This document shows positions 48,817 through 57,070 of a stretch of 64,000 nt of DNA, piece by piece. The notes under the pieces were generated by a model, which saw only the letters and a list, made by a program, of their open reading frames with translations, did no database searches and was not told where the DNA came from. The first letter of the stretch is position 1; every line of letters starts with the position of its first letter. This DNA comes from Massilia sp. YIM B02763 (GTDB taxonomy: Bacteria; Pseudomonadota; Gammaproteobacteria; Burkholderiales; Burkholderiaceae_D). Both the position numbers and the translations under genes were made by a program. The DNA lies in the NCBI RefSeq assembly GCF_030412015.1, contig NZ_JASNRD010000017.1, positions 48,483 through 112,482 of the forward strand, given 5' to 3'.

Positions 48817-50277
48817 TCAAGCTCCCGTTTGATCCAGATCGCCGACACGGACGATCTTCAGTGCATTGGTACCGCCGGCCTGGCCCATCGGGGAACCCCA
48901 GGTCACGACGATCAGGTCGCCCTTGCGTACGACGCCTTCGCGCATCAGCAGTTCCTCGGCCTTGCGCAGCACGGCGTGGCTGCCGCCTTCCTGCAGCAGG
49001 TGGAAAGCCTGCACGTTACGATACAGCGATGCCTTGCGCTGCGTCGTCTGGGACGGGGTCAGCGCGTAGATCGGGGTGTCGATCGAGTGGCGGCTCATCC
49101 ACAGTGCGGTCGAGCCCGACTCGGTCAGCGCCACGATCGCCTTCACGCGCAGGTGGTGCGCCGTGAACAGCGTGCCGTAGGCGATCGACTGGTCGATGCG
49201 GGTGAACTGCACGTTCAGGAAGTCCGCTTCCAGCTTGTTGTACTCGGAACGCTCGGCTTCCACGCAGATCGCCGACATCATCTCGACGGTCTCGACCGGA
49301 TACTTGCCCGAAGCGGTCTCGGCCGAGGTCATCACGGCGTCGGTGCCGTCCAGCACGGCGTTGGCCACGTCCGAGACTTCGGCGCGGGTCGGCACGGCGT
49401 TGACGATCATCGACTCCATCATCTGGGTCGCGGTAATGGCCAGCTTGTTCGATTCGCGCGCCATGCGGATCATGCGCTTCTGCAGTGCCGGCACGGCCGC
49501 ATTGCCCACCTCGACGGCCAGGTCGCCGCGGGCGACCATGATGCCGTCCGACGCGTCCAGGATTTCCTGCAGCACGGGAATCGCCTCGGCACGCTCGATC
49601 TTGGCGATCATCATCGGCTTGTGGCCGAACGGCTCGCCCGCGATATTGGCCAGCTGGCGCGCCATTTCCATGTCGGTCGCGCTCTTCGGGAACGAGATCG
49701 CCAGGTAATCGCACTGGAAGCTGACCGCGGTGCGGATGTCTTCCATGTCCTTCGAGGTCAGCGCCGGCGCGGTCAGGCCGCCGCCCTGGCGGTTGATGCC
49801 CTTGTTGTTCGACAGCTCGCCGCCGACCTTGACGACGGTATAGATCTCATGGCCCACGACACGGTCGACGACCAGCACGATCAGGCCGTCGTTCAGTAGC
49901 AGGCGGTCGCCCGGCTTGACGTCGCGCGGCAAGGCCTTGTAGTCCAGGCCGACGCGTTCCTGGTTGCCCAGCTCGCCGTTATCGCCCCATTTCGCATCCA
50001 GGATGAACTGGTCGCCATTGTTCAGGAAGATCTTGCCTTCCTCGAACTTGCCGACGCGGATCTTCGGCCCCTGCATGTCGGCCATGATGGCGACTTCGCG
50101 GCCGCACTCGGCGGCGGCACGGCGCACGAGGGCGGCGCGGTCGATATGGTCCTGGGCCTTGCCGTGCGAGAAGTTCAAGCGCACGACGTCGACGCCGGCA
50201 CGAATCATGCGGACGAGGGTGTCGAAATCCTGGGAAGCAGGGCCGATGGTGGCGACGATCTTGGTACCACGAGACAT
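48817..50277 (-). CDS. pyk: Pyruvate kinase
   Basis: A 486-residue protein. It begins with RGTKIVATIGPASQDFDTL and VDVVRLNFSHGKAQDH. It has ADMQGPKIRVG, the catalytic KIERAEAIPVLQEILDASDGIMVARGDLAVEVG and ATQMMESMIVNAVPTRAEVSDVANAVLDGTDAVM, then the C-terminal domain KAIVALTESGSTALWMSRH. It forms pyruvate and ATP from phosphoenolpyruvate and ADP. It follows pgk by 54 bases, but a terminator lies between, so it may have its own promoter. Confidence 0.97.
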   Translation of the reverse strand: MSRGTKIVATIGPASQDFDTLVRMIRAGVDVVRLNFSHGKAQDHIDRAALVRRAAAECGREVAIMADMQGPKIRVGKFEEGKIFLNNGDQFILDAKWGDNGELGNQERVGLDYKALPRDVKPGDRLLLNDGLIVLVVDRVVGHEIYTVVKVGGELSNNKGINRQGGGLTAPALTSKDMEDIRTAVSFQCDYLAISFPKSATDMEMARQLANIAGEPFGHKPMMIAKIERAEAIPVLQEILDASDGIMVARGDLAVEVGNAAVPALQKRMIRMARESNKLAITATQMMESMIVNAVPTRAEVSDVANAVLDGTDAVMTSAETASGKYPVETVEMMSAICVEAERSEYNKLEADFLNVQFTRIDQSIAYGTLFTAHHLRVKAIVALTESGSTALWMSRHSIDTPIYALTPSQTTQRKASLYRNVQAFHLLQEGGSHAVLRKAEELLMREGVVRKGDLIVVTWGSPMGQAGGTNALKIVRVGDLDQTGA

Positions 50278-50290
50278 TGATCTATCCTTG

Positions 50291-50317
50291 AAAGAAAAGC
50301 GCAGCCCGAAGCTGCGC
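50291..50317 (-). terminator. Rho-independent terminator between pgk and pyk
   Basis: On the minus strand GCGCAGC-TTCGG-GCTGCGC is followed by a T-rich stretch (TTTTCTTT). It lies 14 bases after the pgk stop. Confidence 0.75.
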
Positions 50318-50331
50318 CGATACCGTTTATA

Positions 50332-51537
50332 TTATTTTGCAGCACTGCGCTGCAGCAGGATCTCCACTGCCGGCAGCGTCTTCCCTTCGAGGAACTCGAG
50401 GAAGGCGCCACCGCCGGTCGAGATATAGCCGATCTGGTCGGCAATTTGGTATTTGGCGATCGCAGCCAGGGTGTCTCCTCCACCTGCAATCGAGAATCCT
50501 TTGGAGCGCGCAATGGCGTGTGCCAGCGTCTTGGTGCCCTCGGCGAACTGGTCGAACTCGAACACGCCGACGGGGCCGTTCCACACGATGGTGCCGGCCT
50601 GGCCGATCTGCTCGGCCAGATGGGCGGCCGTCTTCGGGCCGATGTCCAGGATCATGTCGTCGTCCGCCACGTCCTTGACGTCCTTGACCGTCGCGGCGGC
50701 CGTCGGCGCGAATTCCTTGGCGCACACGACGTCGACGGGAATCGGCACCTGCGCGCCGCGCGCGGCCATCTTGTCGATGATGGCCTTGGCTTCGTTCACC
50801 AGGTCGGCCTCGGCCAGCGACTTGCCGATGTTCAGGCCCACGGCCTTCATGAAGGTATTGGCGATGCCGCCGCCGACGATCAGGTTGTCGACCTTGTCGG
50901 CCAGGCTCTGCAGGATCGACAGCTTGGTCGACACCTTGGAGCCGGCGACGATGGCCAGCAGCGGACGCTGGGGCGCGCCCAGCGCCTTGCCCAGCGCGTC
51001 GAGCTCTGCCGCCAGCAGCGGACCGGCCGCCACCACCGGCGCGAACTTCGCGATGCCGTGGGTGGTCGCCTCGGCGCGGTGGGCGGTGCCGAACGCGTCG
51101 TTCACGTAGACGTCGCACAGCTTGGCCATCTTCTGGGCCAGGCCATCGTCGTTCTTCTTTTCACCCTTGTTGACGCGGCAGTTTTCCAGCAGCACGACCT
51201 GGCCCGGAGCGACGTCGACGCCATCGACCCAGTCCTGTTTCAGTTCGACCGCCTGGCCCAGCAGCTCGGACAGGCGCTTGGCGACGGGCGCCAGGCTGTC
51301 TTCCGGCTTGAACTCGCCTTCGGTCGGACGGCCCAGGTGCGACGTGACCATCACGGCCGCACCGGCATCAAGCGCGGCGCGGATCGCGGGAACCGAAGCG
51401 CGCACGCGCGTGTCTTCGGTAATGTTACCGGCGTCGTCCTGCGGAACGTTCAGGTCGGCGCGAATGAAGACGCGCTTGCCTTTCAGCGCGCCTTGGTCGA
51501 TCAGGTCTTGCAAGCGGGTGAAATTGAGAACGGCCAT
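50332..51537 (-). CDS. pgk: Phosphoglycerate kinase
   Basis: A 401-residue protein of usual length. Diagnostic motifs are KRVFIRADLNVPQDD, AVMVTSHLGRPTEGEF, LLENCRVNKGEKKNDD, YVNDAFGTAHRAEATT, LAIVAGSKVSTKLSIL, GGGIANTFM and the C-terminal SIAGGGDTLAAIAKY and YISTGGGAFLEFLEGK (nucleotide-binding). It makes 3-phosphoglycerate and ATP from 1,3-bisphosphoglycerate. It lies 39 bases downstream of azlD, possibly in the same transcript. Confidence 0.97.
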   Translation of the reverse strand: MAVLNFTRLQDLIDQGALKGKRVFIRADLNVPQDDAGNITEDTRVRASVPAIRAALDAGAAVMVTSHLGRPTEGEFKPEDSLAPVAKRLSELLGQAVELKQDWVDGVDVAPGQVVLLENCRVNKGEKKNDDGLAQKMAKLCDVYVNDAFGTAHRAEATTHGIAKFAPVVAAGPLLAAELDALGKALGAPQRPLLAIVAGSKVSTKLSILQSLADKVDNLIVGGGIANTFMKAVGLNIGKSLAEADLVNEAKAIIDKMAARGAQVPIPVDVVCAKEFAPTAAATVKDVKDVADDDMILDIGPKTAAHLAEQIGQAGTIVWNGPVGVFEFDQFAEGTKTLAHAIARSKGFSIAGGGDTLAAIAKYQIADQIGYISTGGGAFLEFLEGKTLPAVEILLQRSAAK

Positions 51538-51576
51538 TGTCAGCAGTCTTGTCTGGTGAAAAAACGCTATTCTACT

Positions 51577-51921
51577 CTAGCTAACGTTGCCAAAAATATG
51601 AGAGATGCGCAAGAGTGTGAACACGAGCATGCCGAACACGATCGTCTGCAGCATGCTACGGCGCCACAGGTAATACAGGAGCGATGCGACGCCGGCCAGC
51701 AGTTTCGGATTCGCCAGCGTCAGTTCCGCTTCGCCATGCGTACCGAGTACCAGGTCGGGGCCGACGATGGCCGCCAGCGCGCAGGCCGGCGCATAGCGCA
51801 GCATCTCCTGCACGCGCGGGGGGATATTGACGCGGTGGCCGACCAGCCAGAACACGCTGCGGGTGCACGCCGTCGCCGCGCACAGCACGGGGATCACGAG
51901 CCAGATTTCCCACTCAGCCAT
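51577..51921 (-). CDS. azlD: AzlD-family branched-chain amino acid export subunit
   Basis: A 114-residue protein with four hydrophobic segments (WLVIPVLCAATACTRSVFWLV; RYAPACALAAIVGPDLVLG; LLAGVASLLYYLWR; MLQTIVFGMLVFTLLRI). This matches the small AzlD/YgaH subunit that pairs with an AzlC/YgaZ partner. The pair exports branched-chain amino acids or analogues. It overlaps the end of azlC by eight bases. Confidence 0.85.
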   Translation of the reverse strand: MAEWEIWLVIPVLCAATACTRSVFWLVGHRVNIPPRVQEMLRYAPACALAAIVGPDLVLGTHGEAELTLANPKLLAGVASLLYYLWRRSMLQTIVFGMLVFTLLRISHIFGNVS

Positions 51922-52669
51922 GGCCTGCCCTCTTGCGCAGGATGTTTTCCTCGACCGCCATCGCGGTCACCATGCCGACCAGCACGGCCAGCAGCAGCCC
52001 CAGCTTGTACGGCAGGCCGCAGGCCAGCACGGCGACGATGCCGGACACCACCACCCCGCACAGCGCGGCACTGTTCACCGTCAGGGGCACCATCACGCAC
52101 AGGATCGCCAGCGTGCCGGCAAAGCCGAGCTGCCATTCGCTCGGCACGGCGCTGCCCAGGAAGATGCCGGCCAGCGAACCGATCTGCCACGACACCCAGT
52201 TCGGCACCATCAGGCCCTTGAGGAAGGACAGCTTGCCCGGCGCCGGCGTCGGGTTCGGGTAACGCTGCAGGTACAGGGCGATCGAAATGTCGCCGGAGAT
52301 ATAGCCGAGATAAAAGCGCTGGAACCAGGGCAAGTGCGAGAAATGGGGGCCGAGCAGGACGGAAAAGATCACGAAGCGCAGGTTCACGACGAGGGCCGTC
52401 GCGAAGATCACCCACAGCGGCGCGCCGGCGACGATCAGCGGCAGCGAGGCCAGCTGGGCCGAGCCGGCGAACACGGTCAGCGTCATGACGGTGGCCTGCC
52501 AGACCGTCAGGCCGCCCTTGACCATGGCGACGCCGATGACGAGGCCCCAGGCGCCGATGCCGAACAGCGTCGGCAGGCCGGTCTGGAAGCCGTCGCGCCA
52601 GGCGACGGGGTCGTGGCGGTCGAATGCCGCGATGTCGAGCTTGCCTGCGTCCGGATGCGCCGAATTCAT
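51914..52669 (-). CDS. azlC: AzlC-family permease (branched-chain amino acid exporter)
   Basis: A 251-residue membrane protein. RDGFQTGLPTLFGIGAWGLVIGVAMVKGG, TVFAGSAQLASLPLI, LVVNLRFVIFSVLLGPHF and GYISGDISIALY are typical AzlC/YgaZ segments. It acts with AzlD encoded next to it. Met at 52669 follows AGGA by about 7 bases and beats a start at 52732. Substrate by family: valine or azaleucine. Divergent from the small zinc protein gene. Confidence 0.88.
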   Translation of the reverse strand: MNSAHPDAGKLDIAAFDRHDPVAWRDGFQTGLPTLFGIGAWGLVIGVAMVKGGLTVWQATVMTLTVFAGSAQLASLPLIVAGAPLWVIFATALVVNLRFVIFSVLLGPHFSHLPWFQRFYLGYISGDISIALYLQRYPNPTPAPGKLSFLKGLMVPNWVSWQIGSLAGIFLGSAVPSEWQLGFAGTLAILCVMVPLTVNSAALCGVVVSGIVAVLACGLPYKLGLLLAVLVGMVTAMAVEENILRKRAGHG

Positions 52670-52875
52670 GTCGCATTCCTGCAACAAAAGCAATGATCCA
52701 GCGCGGCAAGCAAGAGGCGATCGGGCATACAACGTTGTGATAGTTCGCGTGAATTTCTAAATAGAAACTCTACTCGACAGTAATCGGCTCGCTATTCTAC
52801 CGAAGGCCGCCGCCAATGAGGTTGAATCCGTTAAAATCATGGCCTTGTTGATTTTTATTACTCATGGAGTTGTCG

Positions 52876-53070
52876 ATGAACGAGAAGACCATCCCCGTGG
52901 TGGAACTGCAAGCCAAGGATTTGCCGGCCTATTGCCCGAACCCGGCCATGCCGCTGTGGTCGTCCCACCCGCGCGTCTTCCTGGATTTCGATCACCACGG
53001 CCATGCCAAGTGCCCGTACTGCGGCACCCAGTACCAGCTGGCGGCAGGCGTATCGGTCGGCCACCACTGA
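52876..53070 (+). CDS. Small CHCC-type zinc-finger protein
   Basis: About 64 residues from Met at 52876, which has GGAG seven bases upstream (an ATG at 52864 is in frame but lacks one). The C-terminal part RVFLDFDHHGHAKCPYCGTQYQL is the zf-CHCC pattern (conserved Cys, His, CxxC) of small bacterial relatives of the mitochondrial complex I subunit NDUFS6. It would bind one zinc. Function is not established; it is transcribed upstream of a YheT-type hydrolase, 40 bases away. Confidence 0.82.
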   Translation: MNEKTIPVVELQAKDLPAYCPNPAMPLWSSHPRVFLDFDHHGHAKCPYCGTQYQLAAGVSVGHH

Positions 53071-53109
53071 TCCAGCTCCCCGCCGCCTGCCGGCCTTTAC
53101 TGTAGCGCC

Positions 53110-54102
53110 ATGAAGGAATACCGGGCGCCATGGTGGCTGCCGGGCGGCCACCTGCAGACGATCTATCCGGCGACCTGCATCGCCAAGCCGCCGGTCGCGT
53201 TCCGGCGCGAGCGCTGGGACACGCCCTGCGGCCAGGATTTCATCGACGTCGACCATGTCGACGGCGAGGACGGCAGCCCCTGCGTGCTGCTGTTCCATGG
53301 CCTCGAAGGTTCTTCGGACAGCCATTACGCACGCTCGCTCATGGCGGCCGTCCAGGCGCGCGGCTGGCACGGCGTCATCCCGCATTTCCGCGGCTGCTCG
53401 GGCGAGGCGAACCTGGCCCCGCGCTTCTACCATTCCGGCGACGCCGAGGAGCTCGACTGGATCATCCGCCGCCTGCGGCCGCGCTATCCGGGTCCGTTCT
53501 ACGCGGCCGGCGTCTCGCTGGGCGGCAATGTCCTGCTGCGCTGGCTGGGCGAGCAGCGGCACGGCGCGGCCATCGTCGATGCCGCCGTGGCCGTCTCCGC
53601 CCCGCTCGACCTGGCCGCCGGCGGCGCCGCGCTGTCCACCGGCTTCAACCGCTTGTACACGTGCATGTTCCTGGAAACCCTGAAGCCCAAGGCGCTGGCC
53701 AAGCTGGAGCGCTATCCCGGCCTGTTCGACCGCGACCGGCTGATGGCTGCGCACGACCTGTACAGCTTCGACAATGTCGTCACCGCGCCGCTGCACGGCT
53801 ACCGCGACACCGACGACTACTGGCACCGCGCCAGCGCCAGGCACGTCCTGCCCGACATCACGGTGCCCACGCTGGTGCTGAACGCCCGCAACGATCCCTT
53901 CCTGCCGGGCCGCCACCTGCCGACCGCGGCGTCGCGCGCCGTGACGCTGGAGTATCCGGAACAAGGCGGCCACGTCGGCTTTTCCACTGGACCATTTCCC
54001 GGCCGCTTAGACTGGCTGGCAACACGCATCCTGCATTTCTTCGACACGCTGGCGGGGTCGCCGATGCGCGCGCCGGTGCCGGCGAAGGTATGCCAAGCTT
54101 GA
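53110..54102 (+). CDS. YheT-family alpha/beta hydrolase
   Basis: A 330-residue protein. The family opening YRAPWWLPGGHLQTIYPA, VLLFHGLEGSSDSHYARSLMAA, VIPHFRGCSGEANLAPRFYHSGDAEELDWI and the nucleophile elbow AAGVSLGGNVLLRWLGE are diagnostic. The acid and base are expected in LVLNARNDPFLPGRHLP and YPEQGGHVGFS. These are predicted carboxylesterase-like enzymes of unknown physiological substrate. It overlaps in transcription unit with the conserved unknown gene 5 bases downstream. Confidence 0.9.
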   Translation: MKEYRAPWWLPGGHLQTIYPATCIAKPPVAFRRERWDTPCGQDFIDVDHVDGEDGSPCVLLFHGLEGSSDSHYARSLMAAVQARGWHGVIPHFRGCSGEANLAPRFYHSGDAEELDWIIRRLRPRYPGPFYAAGVSLGGNVLLRWLGEQRHGAAIVDAAVAVSAPLDLAAGGAALSTGFNRLYTCMFLETLKPKALAKLERYPGLFDRDRLMAAHDLYSFDNVVTAPLHGYRDTDDYWHRASARHVLPDITVPTLVLNARNDPFLPGRHLPTAASRAVTLEYPEQGGHVGFSTGPFPGRLDWLATRILHFFDTLAGSPMRAPVPAKVCQA

Positions 54103-54106
54103 TCCC

Positions 54107-54709
54107 ATGGACGACATCGTAATACAGGCAATGGCCAAGTGGCCGAACGTGCCGCACTGTTACGGCTGGCTGGCCCTCGACGCACGCGGCGCCTGGCGCA
54201 TGCGCGACGAAGCGGCCCAGCAAGCCGGCAGTCCAGGCGACAAGCTCACCAACGAGGCGCTGGTCGGCTTTATCAACCGCAACTACCTGCACGACGAACG
54301 CGGCTGCTGGTATTTCCAGAACGGCCCGCAACGGGTCTACGTGAACCTGGAGGCGACGCCCTTCATCGCGCGCACCGACCCGGCCCAGGGCTTCCTGCTG
54401 CAGACAGGCCAGGCCATGCCCGCGCCGGAAGAAGTGTTCATCACCGAAACGGGCGCGATCGTGCTGCGCACGGGAGACATCACCGCCCAGGTCGACGACC
54501 GCGACGTGGCGACCCTCCTGCATGCGCTGGAACGCGACGGCAAGACGGTGGGCGACGAGGAATTGCTGGCCTGGCTGGAAGGCGGCGACGGGGAACTGGC
54601 GCTGCGCTGGAAGGGCGGGCTGGTGAACGTGCAGCGGATCCGGGCGGACGCGATGGCGCAGCGGTTCGGGTTCGTGCAAAGGCCGGATCGGCTGAACCCG
54701 CCGAAATAG
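54107..54709 (+). CDS. Conserved protein of unknown function (YheT-neighbour, DUF294x-like)
   Basis: A 200-residue soluble protein. It opens with MAKWPNVPHCYGWLALDARGAWRMRD and later has FINRNYLHDERGCWYFQNGPQRVYVNLEATPFIAR. I recall a similar protein beside yheT in Burkholderiales (one of the DUF2944/DUF2946 group), but I am not certain which family. No catalytic motif is recognised. It starts 5 bases after the YheT gene and is probably co-transcribed. Confidence 0.65.
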   Translation: MDDIVIQAMAKWPNVPHCYGWLALDARGAWRMRDEAAQQAGSPGDKLTNEALVGFINRNYLHDERGCWYFQNGPQRVYVNLEATPFIARTDPAQGFLLQTGQAMPAPEEVFITETGAIVLRTGDITAQVDDRDVATLLHALERDGKTVGDEELLAWLEGGDGELALRWKGGLVNVQRIRADAMAQRFGFVQRPDRLNPPK

Positions 54710-54738
54710 CATTGTCCGCACCACGTAACGACAAACCA

Positions 54739-54825
54739 CGTCGTCCCTGCGCAGGCAGGGACCCAAGCTCTGTTCGTGTTACGGCTGCGCCCGCAAATTG
54801 GGTCCCTGCCTGCGCAGGGACGACG
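54739..54825. repeat. 87-nt hairpin repeat, family 2, copy 3
   Basis: CGTCGTCCCTGCGCAGG... with its reverse complement ...CCTGCGCAGGGACGACG. Shares GTTACGGCTGCGC in the loop with copy 2. It lies between convergent genes. Confidence 0.85.
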
Positions 54826-54860
54826 GTGCTGATGACGTCGCGTTTATTACGTTTATTCCG

Positions 54861-56486
54861 CTATTCGTCTTTCTTGTCCTGCTTGTCCTGCTTCTGCTTT
54901 TCCTTCAACTCCCGCTCGCGCGCATCGATCACCGACTGGTCGTAGAACGACACGTCCTTCGCCTTGCGCGCCAGGTCGAGCTGGTCGACCGCCGCCGGCA
55001 CCGCCCCCGTCAGCACGTAGGACTCGGCCAGCGCCATGTGCTGCAGCGCGATCTTGCCCTGGGCCGCATAGGTCTTGGCCAGCTTGTCGTACAGCTTGGG
55101 CTCCTCGCGGTACTGCTGCACCTGCTCGCGCAGGAAGGCGCCGGCCTGCTCCAGCTTGCCGGACGCGATCAGCGCATCGGCATACTGGCGCGCCGCCATG
55201 CGCGACAGCGGATAACGGTGGTAGACCTGTTCCGCTTCCTGGGCGGCCTGGGCCACCACCTCGGGCGGCTGGCCGGGCGCCATCTTGATGTCGATGTCGA
55301 GCTGGGCGAACATCGCCTCGCCGTTCGGCCCGGGACGCTCCGCCGACAGCACGCCGGGCTTCGGCTTCGTCGAGGCGCGGGCCTTGTCGAGCCAGGACTG
55401 GGCCGCCTTCAGGTCGCCCTGCCTGAGCGATAGAAAGGCCATGCCGTACATGCCGGCCGTCTGGTGCTGGGTGTTCTGCTCGGCCATCTGGGCCTCGAAC
55501 GTGGAACGCGCCTCGTCGCGCCCGTTCTGGCTCTCGTCCTGCAGCACGCGGGCGCGGGCGCGCACGAGGTGGAATTCGATGCTGTCGGGCTTGATGCGGC
55601 CCGGTTTCGGATTGTCGCGGATGCGCGCCTGGATGTCGGCGATGCGCTCGCCCGTCAGCGGGTGGCTGGACAGCCAGGCCGGCGCCTCGCCGTACAGCCG
55701 CGTCGTACTCTGCAGGCGCTTGAAGAAATTGACCATGCCGGTCGTGTCGTAGCCCGCCGTGCGCATCGTCTGGAAGCCGACCCGGTCGGCCTCGCGCTCG
55801 GCGTCGCGGCTGAAATTGAGCTGGCGCTGGATCGCCAGGCCCTGCCCGCCCATCGCCACGCCGATCGCCGCATCGGCCCCGCCGCCGGCCTTGCCGACCA
55901 GCGCCGCCAGCAGCAGCGCGGCGAGCGGCAGCAGCGCATCCTGCTTCTGCTGGCCGATCATGCGCGCGATGTGGCGCTGCTGCACGTGGCCGATCTCGTG
56001 CGACAGCACGGAGGCGAGCTCGGATTCGTTCTGGGCCGCGATCAGGAGCTGGGAGTGCACGCCGATGAAGCCGCCGGGCAGCGCGAACGCATTGATCATC
56101 GGATCGCGCACGGCGAAGAAGAAGAAATCCGCATTCGTCTCGCCGCGCGCGCCGGGCGCCGCCTGCACGAGGTTCTCGCCGAAGTTGTTCAAGAACTCGA
56201 GGGTCGGGTCGTCGTCGAGGTAGTCGCGGTCGCGCCGGATGTCGTTCATGATCTCCTCGCCGATCTTGCGCTCGAAGACCGGCGACAGGTCGGCGCGCGC
56301 CGTATCGCCCAGCGTCGGCAGGCTGTTGAGATCGGTGACGCCGCGCAGGACGGGGGTCGTCGGCGTGGGAGACGTGGCGGGCGCGGCCAGGGCGAAGCCG
56401 GCGGCGGCGGCCAGGCAGGCGGCCGTGGCCAGGCGCCGCCAGGATGGTGATTGCTGCAACATCGCTCGAATCGGGTTCGGTTTCAC
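54861..56486 (-). CDS. M48-family metalloprotease with C-terminal TPR-like region (BepA-like)
   Basis: A 541-residue exported protein. A hydrophobic N-terminal signal (RRLATAACLAAAAGFALAAP) precedes RKIGEEIMNDIRRDRDYLDDDP. The zinc site is SVLSHEIGHVQQRHIARM (HExxH) with the third ligand in SRDAEREADRVGFQTM. The second half is alpha-helical and repeat-like, matching the TPR domain of BepA/YfgC. BepA degrades stalled outer-membrane assembly intermediates such as LptD and BamA. The tail is Lys/Asp-rich (KEKQKQDKQDKKDE). Met at 56486 or the Met at residue 9 may be the start. Confidence 0.9.
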   Translation of the reverse strand: MKPNPIRAMLQQSPSWRRLATAACLAAAAGFALAAPATSPTPTTPVLRGVTDLNSLPTLGDTARADLSPVFERKIGEEIMNDIRRDRDYLDDDPTLEFLNNFGENLVQAAPGARGETNADFFFFAVRDPMINAFALPGGFIGVHSQLLIAAQNESELASVLSHEIGHVQQRHIARMIGQQKQDALLPLAALLLAALVGKAGGGADAAIGVAMGGQGLAIQRQLNFSRDAEREADRVGFQTMRTAGYDTTGMVNFFKRLQSTTRLYGEAPAWLSSHPLTGERIADIQARIRDNPKPGRIKPDSIEFHLVRARARVLQDESQNGRDEARSTFEAQMAEQNTQHQTAGMYGMAFLSLRQGDLKAAQSWLDKARASTKPKPGVLSAERPGPNGEAMFAQLDIDIKMAPGQPPEVVAQAAQEAEQVYHRYPLSRMAARQYADALIASGKLEQAGAFLREQVQQYREEPKLYDKLAKTYAAQGKIALQHMALAESYVLTGAVPAAVDQLDLARKAKDVSFYDQSVIDARERELKEKQKQDKQDKKDE

Positions 56487-56568
56487 GGTGCTATGATACC
56501 CGCTTCCCGGCCGGTGTTACCGCCGGGCCAAACTTTGATACGACACTCCACTCACTACCATCTACACC

Positions 56569-57063
56569 ATGACGACGCCCGCCTCCGACCATCTCACGCA
56601 CTTCGACGCCGCCGGCCAGGCCCATATGGTGGATGTCGGCGCCAAGAACGAGACCCACCGCGTCGCCGTCGCCGCCGGCACCATCCGCATGAAGCCGGCA
56701 ACCCTGGAACTGGTCAAGAGCGGCAGCGCCAAGAAGGGCGACGTCCTCGGCGTCGCCCGCATCGCCGCCATCATGGCCGCCAAGCGCACCAGCGACCTGA
56801 TCCCCCTGTGCCACCCGCTGGCGCTGACCCGCGTCGCGGTCGACTTCGAGATCGACGACGCGAACGACAGCGTGCACTGCCGCGCCCAGGTCGAGCTGGT
56901 CGGCAAGACGGGCGTGGAGATGGAAGCGCTGACGGCCGTGCAGGTCGGCTTGCTGACCATTTACGACATGTGCAAGGCGGTGGATCGCGGGATGGTCATG
57001 ACCAATGTGCGGGTGCTGGAAAAGCACGGCGGCAAGTCGGGGGACTGGACCGCCGCCGTCTAG
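56569..57063 (+). CDS. moaC: Cyclic pyranopterin monophosphate synthase
   Basis: A 164-residue protein. It shows HFDAAGQAHMVDVGAKNETHRVAVA, IAAIMAAKRTSDLIPLCHPLAL, the catalytic GVEMEALTAVQVGLLTIYDMCKAVDRGM and LEKHGGKSG, all signatures of MoaC. It converts 3',8-cyclo-GTP, the MoaA product, to cyclic pyranopterin monophosphate in molybdenum cofactor synthesis. It is not in an operon with other moa genes here; it is divergent from the protease and convergent with the sugar porter. Confidence 0.96.
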   Translation: MTTPASDHLTHFDAAGQAHMVDVGAKNETHRVAVAAGTIRMKPATLELVKSGSAKKGDVLGVARIAAIMAAKRTSDLIPLCHPLALTRVAVDFEIDDANDSVHCRAQVELVGKTGVEMEALTAVQVGLLTIYDMCKAVDRGMVMTNVRVLEKHGGKSGDWTAAV

Positions 57064-57070
57064 ACGCAGG

